Source: Flavobacterium sp. 5
Lineage (GTDB): Bacteria; Bacteroidota; Bacteroidia; Flavobacteriales; Flavobacteriaceae
NCBI RefSeq assembly: GCF_002813295.1
Contig: NZ_PHUE01000001.1
Coordinates: forward strand, 2,170,001 to 2,234,000
DNA length: 64,000 bases
Reading direction: 5' to 3'
Position numbers and translations under genes: made by a program. The notes beneath the pieces were generated by a model, which saw nothing but the letters and a program-made list of their open reading frames with translations, ran no database searches and was not told the origin of the DNA. Shown here in pieces: positions 8,128 to 17,057 of this stretch. The first letter of the stretch is position 1. Each line of letters opens with the position of its first letter.

Positions 8128-8895
8128 TTATTTGGATTTAGAAGCATCTATCTTTTGAAACTCCATCAATTCATCAAATATTATTTTTCGAACCTGCTCA
8201 CGCAATTCTTTTCGATCTAATGACTCTCCAGTTTCAGAAACACTTTCAACAGGAGGTAACATTTTTGCCCGCATCAATCCGGGACTTCCACTATAAAAGG
8301 TATAGGATAATCTTTTTTTATTGTCTGGAAAAACGAGAGGTACTATGGGTAAATGATGTTCGGCTGCTAAACGGAAAGCACCGTCTTTGAAAGTATCTAA
8401 TATAATAGACTCATCATGCGGAACTCCTCCTTCGGGAAAAATACAAATACTAAGACCTCTATCAATTCTTTTTTGAGCTTCATCGAACACTTCCATTCTA
8501 CTTTTCGAAGAACTTCTATCAACCAATATACTCGTTCTTTTGTAGAAGAAACCAAACAGAGGAATTTTGGCCAAAGACATTTTTCCAACAAAGACAAAAG
8601 GATTATCTACAACCGCAAGCATTAGCATAATATCGGTCATCGAAGTATGATTGGCCACAAACATGTAACTCTTTTTACGATCTAACTTTTGAACTTTTTC
8701 TACCTTATAATAGAAGCCCATTCCAAAAAGAACACATTTCGCCCAAACGCGAGACATTTTAAAAAAATATGGATATCCGCTAACGGTCAATATAGAAGCA
8801 ACCAAAAATGGTAGCATAACAAGAATAGGAATGAGCATTACAATGTAAAACCACACCCGCCAAACGGACCATAATATTTTTTTTATACTTTTCAT
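8128..8895 (-). CDS. plsC: 1-acyl-sn-glycerol-3-phosphate acyltransferase
   Basis: A 255-residue membrane-associated acyltransferase that acylates lysophosphatidic acid in phospholipid synthesis. An N-terminal hydrophobic segment (VWRVWFYIVMLIPILVMLPF) precedes the catalytic HX4D motif NHTSMTD at about residue 82, the substrate-binding SILVDRSS region and the FPEGG motif at about 154, and 'PIVPLVF'. Length is typical of the PlsC family. It is a single gene ending at a bidirectional terminator, divergent from trpS. Confidence 0.92.
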   Translation of the reverse strand: MKSIKKILWSVWRVWFYIVMLIPILVMLPFLVASILTVSGYPYFFKMSRVWAKCVLFGMGFYYKVEKVQKLDRKKSYMFVANHTSMTDIMLMLAVVDNPFVFVGKMSLAKIPLFGFFYKRTSILVDRSSSKSRMEVFDEAQKRIDRGLSICIFPEGGVPHDESIILDTFKDGAFRLAAEHHLPIVPLVFPDNKKRLSYTFYSGSPGLMRAKMLPPVESVSETGESLDRKELREQVRKIIFDELMEFQKIDASKSK

Positions 8896-8915
8896 GGAGC
8901 CAAAAATAGGGAAAC

Positions 8916-8947
8916 TTGTGGAAAATTTAGCAAAAGAATTAACTTTG
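8916..8947 (+). promoter_or_regulatory. Promoter of trpS
   Basis: TTG (8916-8918), 21 bases, then the -7 element TAACTTTG (8940-8947). The trpS ATG follows 52 bases later, leaving a ~45-base leader in which I see no obvious attenuator. Confidence 0.6.
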
Positions 8948-8999
8948 CGAAAAAAATAACATACTTCACCATAATCACACGAGATTTAAAAAAATAAAA

Positions 9000-9974
9000 A
9001 TGGCAAAAATACTTACAGGCGTTCAAAGTACAGGTACTCCACACTTGGGTAACTTATTAGGCGCAATTATTCCTGCAATCGAATTATCTAATAAACCAGA
9101 AAACGAATCTTTTCTTTTTATTGCCGATCTGCATTCTATTACACAAATAAAAAATGGTGTAGAATTAAGAGCCAACACCTATAGTACAGCAGCGGCTTGG
9201 CTAGCTTGTGGGTTGAATACTGATAAAGTGATTTTTTACCGTCAATCAGATGTGGCACAAACAGCAGAATTAACTTGGTATTTGAGTTGTTTTTTTCCAT
9301 TTCAGCGCTTGACATTAGCACACTCTTTCAAAGACAAAGCAGATCGTTTGGACGATGTGAATGCTGGTTTGTTTTCGTATCCAATGCTAATGGCTGCAGA
9401 TATTCTTTTATATGATGCAGAATTTGTACCTGTTGGAAAAGACCAATTACAGCATTTAGAAATTACTCGTGATGTTGCTTCACGTTTCAACCACCAAATG
9501 GGGGAAACTTTTGTTATTCCAGAAGCCAAAATTCAAGAAGATAGCATGTTGATTCCTGGAACCAATGGTGGCAAAATGAGTAAGTCAGCCAATAACTTTA
9601 TCAATATTTTCTTGGACGATAAAGCGTTGCGCAAACAAATCATGAGTATTGAAACGGATAGTACTCCGCTTGAAGAACCAAAAAATCCAGATACTTGTAA
9701 TTGCTTTACACTTTATAAATTACTTGCAAATGAAGAGCAAATTGAAGCCATGAGAGCAAATTACTTAGGTGGAAATTATGGATACGGTCATGCGAAGCAA
9801 GCTTTGTTTGAATTGATTGTAGAAAAATTTAAAACTGAAAGAGAAAAATACAACTACTACATCAACAATCTTCCTGAAGTTGATGCCTTATTGAAAAAAG
9901 GTTCTGCAAAAGCAACTGTTATCGCTAATGGTGTTTTGGCTAGAGTAAGAGAGAAATTAGGATTTGAAGTTTAA
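9000..9974 (+). CDS. trpS: Tryptophan--tRNA ligase
   Basis: A 324-residue class I aminoacyl-tRNA synthetase charging tRNA-Trp. The HIGH-type motif is TGTPHLGNLLG at residue ~12, followed by 'IADLHSIT', 'AADILLYDAEFVPVGKDQLQHLE' and the KMSKS motif in GGKMSKSAN at ~193. Length is standard for bacterial TrpRS. The ATG at 9000 immediately precedes AKILTGVQSTG, the usual start. It is monocistronic and divergent from plsC. Confidence 0.96.
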   Translation: MAKILTGVQSTGTPHLGNLLGAIIPAIELSNKPENESFLFIADLHSITQIKNGVELRANTYSTAAAWLACGLNTDKVIFYRQSDVAQTAELTWYLSCFFPFQRLTLAHSFKDKADRLDDVNAGLFSYPMLMAADILLYDAEFVPVGKDQLQHLEITRDVASRFNHQMGETFVIPEAKIQEDSMLIPGTNGGKMSKSANNFINIFLDDKALRKQIMSIETDSTPLEEPKNPDTCNCFTLYKLLANEEQIEAMRANYLGGNYGYGHAKQALFELIVEKFKTEREKYNYYINNLPEVDALLKKGSAKATVIANGVLARVREKLGFEV

Positions 9975-10023
9975 TTCAATGCCAAACAATTGAATGTAAA
10001 TTTTGCAAACTAAAAAAATTAGT

Positions 10024-10091
10024 CACGCAGATTTAGCAGATTTACACAGAATAACTTTTACAAATCTGCTAAAATTTACTAAATCTGCGTG
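10024..10091. repeat. Imperfect palindrome with 13-bp perfect ends
   Basis: CACGCAGATTTAG at 10024-10036 and its exact complement CTAAATCTGCGTG at 10079-10091, with a nested AGCAGATTT/AAATCTGCT pair. A partial copy of the same words (AAATCTGCGTG) occurs at 63286-63297. This is an intergenic repeat between trpS and the convergent lrp gene; it could also fold as a hairpin in either transcript. Confidence 0.75.
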
Positions 10092-10108
10092 CTTATTTTA
10101 TTAATGAG

Positions 10109-10157
10109 TTGCACTAACTAACACGAATCTGTTCGTGAAAATTAGTGCAATTCGTGT
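10109..10157. repeat. Second inverted repeat next to the first
   Basis: TTGCACTAA pairs with TTAGTGCAA, and CACGAA words pair with TTCGTG, giving an imperfect palindrome of about 50 bp directly adjacent to the palindrome at 10024. The two together occupy most of the trpS-lrp gap. Confidence 0.6.
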
Positions 10158-10166
10158 TTATAAAAA

Positions 10167-10640
10167 CTATTGTATCGGCAAGTTTTTCTCAAAAGCGGAT
10201 CCAAACGAAATAAAAGAATCCGTTCCCCCTACTCCTTCTATAATATGTATCTGTTCGTAGATAATTTTGCGAAGCTCTTCGTTGTTCGCCGCAACAATCT
10301 TAATAAACAAAGCATACTTGCCCGAAACCCAATGACATTCCACTATTTCTGGAATCAATTTTAATTGTTCAGCAATTGAATAAGAGAATCGTGCTTCTTT
10401 GGTAGTGATTCCTGTATACGTAATGGTTTCAAAACCATAAGCCTTAGCATTTAACTTTACAGAAAAACCAGCTATCAATCCTGATTCCTGTAATTTTTTT
10501 ACACGTAAATGCACTAGCGAATTAGACACTTTCAATTCCTTCGCCAATTCCGAAAAAGGAATTCTTCCATTCTCACTTAATCTTCTGATAATTTCCTGAT
10601 CTAAATAATCAGTATTTTCATTGTTTTTTGAATATAACAT
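10167..10640 (-). CDS. Lrp/AsnC family transcriptional regulator
   Basis: A 157-residue regulator with an N-terminal helix-turn-helix (LDQEIIRRLSENGRIPFSEL, then VSNSLVHLRVKKLQESGLI) and a C-terminal RAM/AsnC ligand-binding domain (SVKLNAKAYGF..., 'PEIVECHWVSGKYALFIKIVA'). Proteins of this type sense amino acids or related acids and act as oligomers. It is divergent from the DUF1338 dioxygenase gene with a ~190-bp shared upstream region, so control of that gene and autoregulation are likely by position. The effector is unknown; lysine or a degradation product would fit the neighbour. Confidence 0.92.
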   Translation of the reverse strand: MLYSKNNENTDYLDQEIIRRLSENGRIPFSELAKELKVSNSLVHLRVKKLQESGLIAGFSVKLNAKAYGFETITYTGITTKEARFSYSIAEQLKLIPEIVECHWVSGKYALFIKIVAANNEELRKIIYEQIHIIEGVGGTDSFISFGSAFEKNLPIQ

Positions 10641-10829
10641 ACTATTAAGGTATAGGTTGAAAATTACAACATTGACACTTCTAAAGTAAAAAGCAATACT
10701 ATAACTGTCAAAATTACATAAATATTATTCAAAAATGTCTAATTATAAATAATCGATACATAAATATGTTACTACAACATAATTCTATCTAGTTTTGTGT
10801 CATTATTACAATTTAAAACAACAACAGAA

Positions 10830-11639
10830 ATGGACAAAAATCAACTACTTTCGAAACTATGGGAACAATATGCTGATATCACCCCATCTGCAAAAAAAAT
10901 ACATACTTTATTAGAACAAAAAGGCGAAACGATTCAAAATGATCATATTGCAATCCGTACTTTTAATGATCCACGCGTTAGCATTTCAGTATTAGAAAAA
11001 CCATTCTTAGCCGTTGGTTATGAAGCTCGTGGAGAATATGTTTTTGAATCCAAAAAATTATTCGCTCAACATTATGAACATACTACTGATGCAACTGCGC
11101 CACGTATTTTTATTTCTGAATTGGAACTGGAAAAATGTTCAAAAGGGCTTCAAGAAACGGTAACAAAATTACTGGATGATTGTGACCAAAACGAATTCGA
11201 TAAATACGATTTAGTGCTAAATAGTACCATTTGGAAATCCGATTCAAAAGCTATTTATGATACATTATTAGAAGAATCTGAATATGCAGGCTGGATGTAT
11301 GTGTACGGGTTCCGTGCCAATCATTTTACCATCAACGTAAATGCTTTAAAAAACTTCGAAAAATTAGAAGAACTAAATGACTTTTTAGAAGAAAGCGGAT
11401 GGAAACTGAACGCTTCAGGAGGAAAAATAAAAGGAACTCCAGAACAATTATTAGAACAATCTAGCACTTTAGCAGATTTACATACTATTCAATTTGAAGA
11501 AGGATCATTCGAAATTCCATCTTGCTATTACGAATTTGCTTTGCGTTATGCAATGTCAAATGGAGAATTATACCAAGGATTTGTAGCTTCATCAGCGGAT
11601 AAAATTTTTGAAAGTACAGATGTAAAACTTCAAAATTAA
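10830..11639 (+). CDS. DUF1338 protein, probable 2-oxoadipate dioxygenase/decarboxylase
   Basis: A 269-residue protein of the DUF1338 family, whose studied member HglS converts 2-oxoadipate plus O2 to D-2-hydroxyglutarate and CO2 using a non-haem iron. The family signature DHIAIRTF puts a metal-ligand-like His at residue 39 with Arg four residues on, a second His at 165 (FRANHFTINVNAL) and a Glu at 235 (CYYEFALRY), spacing close to that of the H-H-E triad in HglS. It is shorter than the ~460-residue proteobacterial enzymes. I use the ATG at 10830 rather than a GTG at 10797, which overlaps the -7-like TAGTTTTG at 10790-10797. Neighbours: divergent Lrp regulator, then SerB-SerA and an FAD/Fe-S dehydrogenase. 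Substrate is inferred from the family. Confidence 0.82.
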   Translation: MDKNQLLSKLWEQYADITPSAKKIHTLLEQKGETIQNDHIAIRTFNDPRVSISVLEKPFLAVGYEARGEYVFESKKLFAQHYEHTTDATAPRIFISELELEKCSKGLQETVTKLLDDCDQNEFDKYDLVLNSTIWKSDSKAIYDTLLEESEYAGWMYVYGFRANHFTINVNALKNFEKLEELNDFLEESGWKLNASGGKIKGTPEQLLEQSSTLADLHTIQFEEGSFEIPSCYYEFALRYAMSNGELYQGFVASSADKIFESTDVKLQN

Positions 11640-11654
11640 ACTCAAAAATCTTTC

Positions 11655-11704
11655 AATAACTTGTCATATTCATCGTTTTCAGCGCTGGATAATGACAAGT
11701 TATT
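11655..11704 (+). terminator. Large hairpin after the DUF1338 gene
   Basis: AATAACTTGTCAT at 11655-11667 is complementary to ATGACAAGTTATT at 11692-11704, followed by GTCTTTTT. The 13-bp stem with a 24-base loop may terminate the dioxygenase transcript. The remaining 260 bases to serB-serA are AT-rich and contain a -7 element TATCTTTG at 11912-11919. Confidence 0.6.
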
Positions 11705-11966
11705 GTCTTTTTAAAGAAATATCGGCTCGATCTTGAAAAAATCAATCTCAAAAAATCCTTTTTTAAATAAATAAAATCAAATTTAAAATTGCTTTTCAAG
11801 GATTAAATTTAATAATACACTGCCAAAAAGATATTTTATAACAATAACCTCAATTCTCGTTAAACAGGCTAGTATTATACCAATTAATTTTCACATTACC
11901 AACGGAGAGGTTATCTTTGCACAAAAAATTGACAAATAATTTCTATTTGTGAAAAACACTAAAAAG

Positions 11967-13862
11967 ATGACAGAAAATCCGGAAACATTTATATTCGATT
12001 TTGACAGTACTTTTATAAAAGTCGAAGCACTAGATGTGTTATGTGAAGTAATTTACCAAGACAGTGCAGCTGGAGAGCAAATTTTAAAAGAAATTCAAAG
12101 GTTAACTGACCTGGGGATGGAAGGAAAGCTTTCGCTAAAAGAATCTTTGACTAAAAGAATTCAGTTATTACAAGCCAATAGAGATCACATTGGAACTGTA
12201 ATTGAAGAATTGAAAAAGAAAGTAACTGCCTCGGTAATTAGAAATAGAACTTTTTTCAAACAACACTCTGATAATATCTATATCATATCTAATGGTTTCA
12301 AAGAAATCATTATTCCGATCGTTTCCGAATACGGCATCAAGCCAGAACACGTTTTAGCTAATACTTTCAAATTTGATCATGATGGAAAAATCATTGGTTT
12401 TGATGAGAAAGACGAATTGTGTGAAAACCAAGGCAAAGTAAAGAAAATCAAATCATTAGCCCTAAAAGGCGAAGCGATAATGATTGGTGATGGTTATACT
12501 GATTATGAAACTCTTGAAGGTGGAGCGGTATCTCAATTTTTTGCTTTTACTGAAAACGTAAGCCGTAAAATTGTAGTAGAAAAAGCCAGCCAAATAGCAC
12601 CTTCATTAGATGAAATTCTTTATGAACTGTCTTATAAAGCATCTGTGTCTTATCCAAAAAACAGAATTAAAGTTTTATTACTGGAAAACATTCATCCAGA
12701 CGCTGTGACTATCTTCGAACATGAAGGGTATTCAGTAGAAACGATGAAAGGTTCTTTGAATGAGGATGAATTAATCGAAAAAATAAAAGGTGTTTCTATA
12801 TTAGGAATCCGTTCTAAAACTCATGTTACGGCAAAAGTTTTGGAGCATGCTAATAAACTTCACGCTGTTGGAACATTTTGTATTGGAACCAACCAGGTAG
12901 ATTTGAATGCGTGTAGTATGAAAGGAATTTCAGTTTTCAATGCTCCTTATAGTAATACCAGATCGGTTGTTGAATTGGCTTTGGGACAAATTATTATGTT
13001 AGTTCGTAATACTTTTGAAAAAAGCAAAATGATGCACGAAGGTGTTTGGGATAAATCAGCAACGAATAGTGTTGAAATCCGTGGTAAGAAATTAGGTTTG
13101 GTTGGATACGGAAGTATCGGATCACAACTTTCTATTGTTGCCGAAGCATTGGGAATGAAAGTATATTTCTATGATGCTGTAGATCGTTTGGCTCTTGGAA
13201 ATGCTAAAAAATGTACATCTCTAAAAGAATTATTGTCACTTTCTGATGTGATTTCATTACACGTAGATGGACGCGCCAGCAACAAAAATATAATTGATGC
13301 CGCTGCTTTCGAATACATGAAACCAGGCGTTATCTTTTTAAATCTTTCCAGAGGTCATGTTGTTGACATTCCAGCATTGGTTGCCAACTTAAAAAGTGGT
13401 AAAATACACGGTGCTGCAGTTGACGTTTTCCCTGAAGAACCAAAAAACAATGACGAGCCTTTTGTTTCTGAATTAATTGGAATGAAAAATGTAATCTTAA
13501 CTCCACACATCGGAGGAAGTACCGAAGAAGCTCAAGAAGACATCGGACATTATGTGGCTAACAAAATCATCAATTACATCAATACTGGAACAACTTACGG
13601 AAGTGTAAACCTTCCTGAAATTCAGCTTCCAGAACTTCAAAGTGCGCATAGAATCATGCACATTCATGAAAATGTAAAAGGAATTTTGGCTCAAATTAAC
13701 AACATCCTTTTAGAATATGACAACAATATTTTGGGTCAATATCTAAAAACAAATGAAACGTTGGGTTATGTAATTACCGATATCGATAATTTCCATAACA
13801 CCGATTTAGAGAAAAAATTAAAAGAGATTCCAAATACAATTCGATATAGAATTCTGTATTAA
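11967..13862 (+). CDS. serA: Fused phosphoserine phosphatase / D-3-phosphoglycerate dehydrogenase
   Basis: A 631-residue bifunctional enzyme for the first and last steps of serine synthesis. Residues ~5-215 are a SerB-type HAD phosphatase (nucleophile motif FDFDSTF, then IISNGFKEI and MIGDGYTDYE). Residues ~230-540 are phosphoglycerate dehydrogenase with the NAD-binding GLVGYGSIGSQLS, substrate/catalytic residues in FLNLSRGHVVDIPAL and the catalytic His in LTPHIGGSTEEAQ. The last ~75 residues form an ACT-like regulatory domain (NNILGQYLKTNETLGYVITD). I take the ATG at 11967; a GTG at 11949 is less likely. A TATCTTTG promoter element lies 47 bases upstream. SerA enzymes commonly reduce 2-oxoglutarate to D-2-hydroxyglutarate as a side reaction, which matters for the next gene. 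Confidence 0.93.
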   Translation: MTENPETFIFDFDSTFIKVEALDVLCEVIYQDSAAGEQILKEIQRLTDLGMEGKLSLKESLTKRIQLLQANRDHIGTVIEELKKKVTASVIRNRTFFKQHSDNIYIISNGFKEIIIPIVSEYGIKPEHVLANTFKFDHDGKIIGFDEKDELCENQGKVKKIKSLALKGEAIMIGDGYTDYETLEGGAVSQFFAFTENVSRKIVVEKASQIAPSLDEILYELSYKASVSYPKNRIKVLLLENIHPDAVTIFEHEGYSVETMKGSLNEDELIEKIKGVSILGIRSKTHVTAKVLEHANKLHAVGTFCIGTNQVDLNACSMKGISVFNAPYSNTRSVVELALGQIIMLVRNTFEKSKMMHEGVWDKSATNSVEIRGKKLGLVGYGSIGSQLSIVAEALGMKVYFYDAVDRLALGNAKKCTSLKELLSLSDVISLHVDGRASNKNIIDAAAFEYMKPGVIFLNLSRGHVVDIPALVANLKSGKIHGAAVDVFPEEPKNNDEPFVSELIGMKNVILTPHIGGSTEEAQEDIGHYVANKIINYINTGTTYGSVNLPEIQLPELQSAHRIMHIHENVKGILAQINNILLEYDNNILGQYLKTNETLGYVITDIDNFHNTDLEKKLKEIPNTIRYRILY

Positions 13863-13874
13863 ATAATTTTAAAC

Positions 13875-13923
13875 TTCAGACTTTAGCTTTCAAATTACTA
13901 GAAATCTAAAGTCTGAAATTTTT
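13875..13923 (+). terminator. Hairpin between serA and the FAD/Fe-S dehydrogenase
   Basis: TTCAGACTTTAG and CTAAAGTCTGAA form a perfect 12-bp stem followed by ATTTTT. It would partly or fully separate the two transcripts although the genes are only 78 bp apart. Confidence 0.65.
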
Positions 13924-13940
13924 AAGCTAAAATCATCAAA

Positions 13941-16859
13941 ATGAACCTTGAAAATCTTGAAAAGCAATTAGATGGAAAATTATTGTACGACCACACCATG
14001 CGTACACTTTATGCCACTGATGCAAGTGCCTACAAAGAAATGCCATTGGCAGTAGCCATTCCAAAAACCAAGGAAGACATACAAAAAATCATTGCTTTTG
14101 CCAGAGAAAACAAAAGCAGTGTCATTCCACGTGCTGCGGGAACTTCACTTGCAGGACAAGTAGTTGGAAACGGAATTGTAGTTGATATTTCGCAACAATT
14201 CACCAAAATACTTTCGGTTGATGCAGTCGAAAAATCGGCTTGGGTTGAACCAGGTGTGATTCGTGACGAACTGAATCTTCATTTAAAACCTTATAAATTG
14301 TTTTTCGGACCCGAAACCTCAACCAGTAACCGTTGTATGATTGGCGGAATGGTCGGAAACAATGCCTGTGGTGCGAGATCTGTTATTTACGGTTCGACTC
14401 GTGAGCATTTATTGGAAATTAAAGGATTCTTGGCGGATGGAAATGAAGTGACTTTTGGCGCTTTGACCAATGCTGAATTCGAAGACAAATGCAACGGAAT
14501 AAATGTAGTAAGTCCTTTGGAACAAAACATTTATTTGCAAGCCAAAGAAATTTTAGGTTCAGCATCTAACAGAGTTTTGTTTGATGAAAATTATCCAAAG
14601 AAATCAATTCCAAGAAGAAATACAGGATATGCGTTAGATTTATTGGCCGATAGCCAGCCTTTTGGTGATCCAAATGAGAAATTCAATTTCTGTAAATTAA
14701 TTGCAGGTTCAGAAGGAACATTGTTCTTTTCGACAGCGATTAAATTGAATTTAGTTGATGCTTTAAAACCATTCGCCGCTTTGGTTTGTGTTCATCATAA
14801 CAGCATCAATGAATCATTAAAAGCCAATTTAGAAGCTTTGAAATTCAAACCGGACAGTGTTGAGTTGATTGACCATTATATATTAGAATGTACCAAAGAA
14901 AATATTGAGCAAAGCAAAAACAGATTTTTTGTTGAAGGCGATCCTCAGGCTATTCTTGTTGTTGAGTTTTTGAGAGATACGCAAGAAGAAATTCTGCAAC
15001 TTGCTAAAGATATGGAAGCATTAATGCGTTCCAAAGGTTTAGGTTACCACTTCCCGATTGTTTTTGGGGAAGACACTAATAAAGTTTGGAATCTTAGAAA
15101 AGCAGGTTTAGGATTATTATCTAATATACCTGGTGATGCCAAAGCAGTTGCCGTTATCGAAGATACAGCAGTTGATGTAAATGATTTACCCGCTTTTATT
15201 GAAGATTTCAATGCGGTTTTAAAAGAAAGAAATCTAAGTTGTGTGCATTACGCGCACGCTGCGACTGGAGAATTGCACCTTCGCCCTATCATTGACTTAA
15301 AAGCAAAAGATGGAGCGGCTCTTTTTAGAACTATCGCTACCGATATTGCACATTTAGTAAAAAAATACAAAGGTTCATTGAGTGGAGAACACGGAGACGG
15401 AAGACTTCGTGGCGAATTTATTCCATTGATGTTGGGAGAAGAAATTTACCAATTGTTTATCCAGGTTAAAAACACTTGGGATCCGTGGGGAATTTTTAAT
15501 CCAGGCAAAATTGTGAATACGCCTCCAATGGATTCTAGCCTACGATATACTCCTGGGCAAGAAACTCCAATGCCGGATACTTATTTTGATTTCTCTGAGC
15601 ATAACGGAATTGTTCGTGCAGCAGAAATGTGTAACGGTTCTGGAGACTGTAGAAAAACAGAGAAAAGTGGTGGAACGATGTGTCCAAGTTATATGGCAAC
15701 CCGTGATGAAAAACACACCACTCGTGCCAGAGCTAACATCCTGAGAGAAACCATTACCAACTCTACCAAAGAGAATAAATTTGACGACGAAGGTTTACTG
15801 GAAGTTCTTGATTTATGCTTGAGTTGCAAAGGATGTAAATCCGAATGTCCTTCAAATGTGGATATGGCAAAGCTAAAAGCCGAAACCTTACAACAATACC
15901 ATGATAAAAATGGCGTAAAATTCCGTTCGAAACTAATTGGTAATACTCCAAAACTGAATCAATTGTTTGCTTCTGTACCGTGGTTGTATAATTTTGGTTC
16001 TACCGGAATCATAGGAAACATCATGAAACGTTCTACTGGTTTTGCAACAGAAAGGTCATTACCACTAATGCATAAAGTTACGTTTGCCAAATGGTTTAAA
16101 AACTATAGACAAACTGGGAATTTCATTCAAGGGAAAGTCTATTTGTACAACGATGAATTTATGAATTTCTTCGATGTTGAAATTGGTCAGACTGCTGTGA
16201 AGTTGTTCAACCGTTTGGGTTATGAAGTGGTTGTTCCAGAAATCGGAATCAGTGGAAGAACGTATCTTTCTAAAGGAATGCTGAAAGAAGCCAGAGAAAT
16301 TGCCGAAAAGAATATTCAGGCTTTCGCCAAAGAAATGCCAGAAAATGCCATTTTAGTTGGAATTGAACCTTCAGCAATCTTATCTTTCCGTGATGAATAT
16401 CCGGATTTGTGTCGTGGCGAATGGAAAGAAAAAGCGAAAGCATTTTCAAGCAGAGCAATGCTGATTGAAGAATTTTTAGCTCAAGAGCTAGATGCTAATC
16501 GAATAACCTCAGCATCTTTCACAGAAAACACGGAGAGAGTTCGTATGCACGGACACTGTTTCCAAAAAGCATTGTCTTCATTAGTCCCTCTTAAAAAAAT
16601 ATTGATGCTGCCACAAAACTATACCGTACTTAATATCCCAAGTGGCTGTTGTGGTATGGCGGGGTCTTTTGGTTATGAAAAAGAGCATTATGATATTTCG
16701 ATGAAAATTGGAGAATTGGTTTTATTCCCAACCATCCGCGCCGAAGAACAAGCGACCTTGATTTCTGCCTCAGGAACGAGTTGCAGACACCAAATTAGCG
16801 ACGGAACAAGCCGAAAAGCATTTCACCCTGTTGAGATACTATTTAAGGCTTTAAAATAA
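13941..16859 (+). CDS. FAD-linked oxidase with Fe-S domain, probable D-2-hydroxyglutarate dehydrogenase (YdiJ type)
   Basis: A 972-residue fusion. Residues ~35-250 are a PCMH-type FAD-binding domain (PRAAGTSLAGQVVGNGIVVD, 'GGMVGNNACGARSVIYGST'). Residues ~290-520 are the FAD-oxidase C-terminal domain (HYAHAATGELHLRP, 'GEHGDGRLRGEF', 'FNPGKIV'). Then come ferredoxin-type cysteines (CNGSGDCRK...MCPSY and CLSCKGCKSECPS) and a CCG-type domain with HGHCFQKAL and NIPSGCCGMAGSFGYE. Members of this architecture (YdiJ, D-LDH-like) oxidise D-2-hydroxy acids at the membrane side of the cytosol and pass electrons to quinone or a flavoprotein. Sitting behind HglS-like and SerA genes, both sources of D-2-hydroxyglutarate, favours that substrate, but D-lactate or glycolate cannot be excluded. 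Confidence 0.85.
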   Translation: MNLENLEKQLDGKLLYDHTMRTLYATDASAYKEMPLAVAIPKTKEDIQKIIAFARENKSSVIPRAAGTSLAGQVVGNGIVVDISQQFTKILSVDAVEKSAWVEPGVIRDELNLHLKPYKLFFGPETSTSNRCMIGGMVGNNACGARSVIYGSTREHLLEIKGFLADGNEVTFGALTNAEFEDKCNGINVVSPLEQNIYLQAKEILGSASNRVLFDENYPKKSIPRRNTGYALDLLADSQPFGDPNEKFNFCKLIAGSEGTLFFSTAIKLNLVDALKPFAALVCVHHNSINESLKANLEALKFKPDSVELIDHYILECTKENIEQSKNRFFVEGDPQAILVVEFLRDTQEEILQLAKDMEALMRSKGLGYHFPIVFGEDTNKVWNLRKAGLGLLSNIPGDAKAVAVIEDTAVDVNDLPAFIEDFNAVLKERNLSCVHYAHAATGELHLRPIIDLKAKDGAALFRTIATDIAHLVKKYKGSLSGEHGDGRLRGEFIPLMLGEEIYQLFIQVKNTWDPWGIFNPGKIVNTPPMDSSLRYTPGQETPMPDTYFDFSEHNGIVRAAEMCNGSGDCRKTEKSGGTMCPSYMATRDEKHTTRARANILRETITNSTKENKFDDEGLLEVLDLCLSCKGCKSECPSNVDMAKLKAETLQQYHDKNGVKFRSKLIGNTPKLNQLFASVPWLYNFGSTGIIGNIMKRSTGFATERSLPLMHKVTFAKWFKNYRQTGNFIQGKVYLYNDEFMNFFDVEIGQTAVKLFNRLGYEVVVPEIGISGRTYLSKGMLKEAREIAEKNIQAFAKEMPENAILVGIEPSAILSFRDEYPDLCRGEWKEKAKAFSSRAMLIEEFLAQELDANRITSASFTENTERVRMHGHCFQKALSSLVPLKKILMLPQNYTVLNIPSGCCGMAGSFGYEKEHYDISMKIGELVLFPTIRAEEQATLISASGTSCRHQISDGTSRKAFHPVEILFKALK

Positions 16860-16882
16860 TCGAAAATTAGTTTTTATATAGA

Positions 16883-16918
16883 AATGCAGCTGTTGTGAAA
16901 TGGCTGCATTTTTTTTTA
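16883..16918 (+). terminator. Terminator of the FAD/Fe-S dehydrogenase gene
   Basis: AATGCAGC...GCTGCATT stem with loop TGTTGTGAAATG, followed by a run of T. Confidence 0.85.
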
Positions 16919-17057
16919 TCATAACTATTTAAATTGGTTCCAGAATCTTAAAAAACAATTTATATATTAGCTTAATAGTAAATTCTCAAGTTTATCAGAC
17001 ATATACATAAGTCGTGAGTAATTATCACGAAAATCGGACAATTTAACTAAAATAAAA

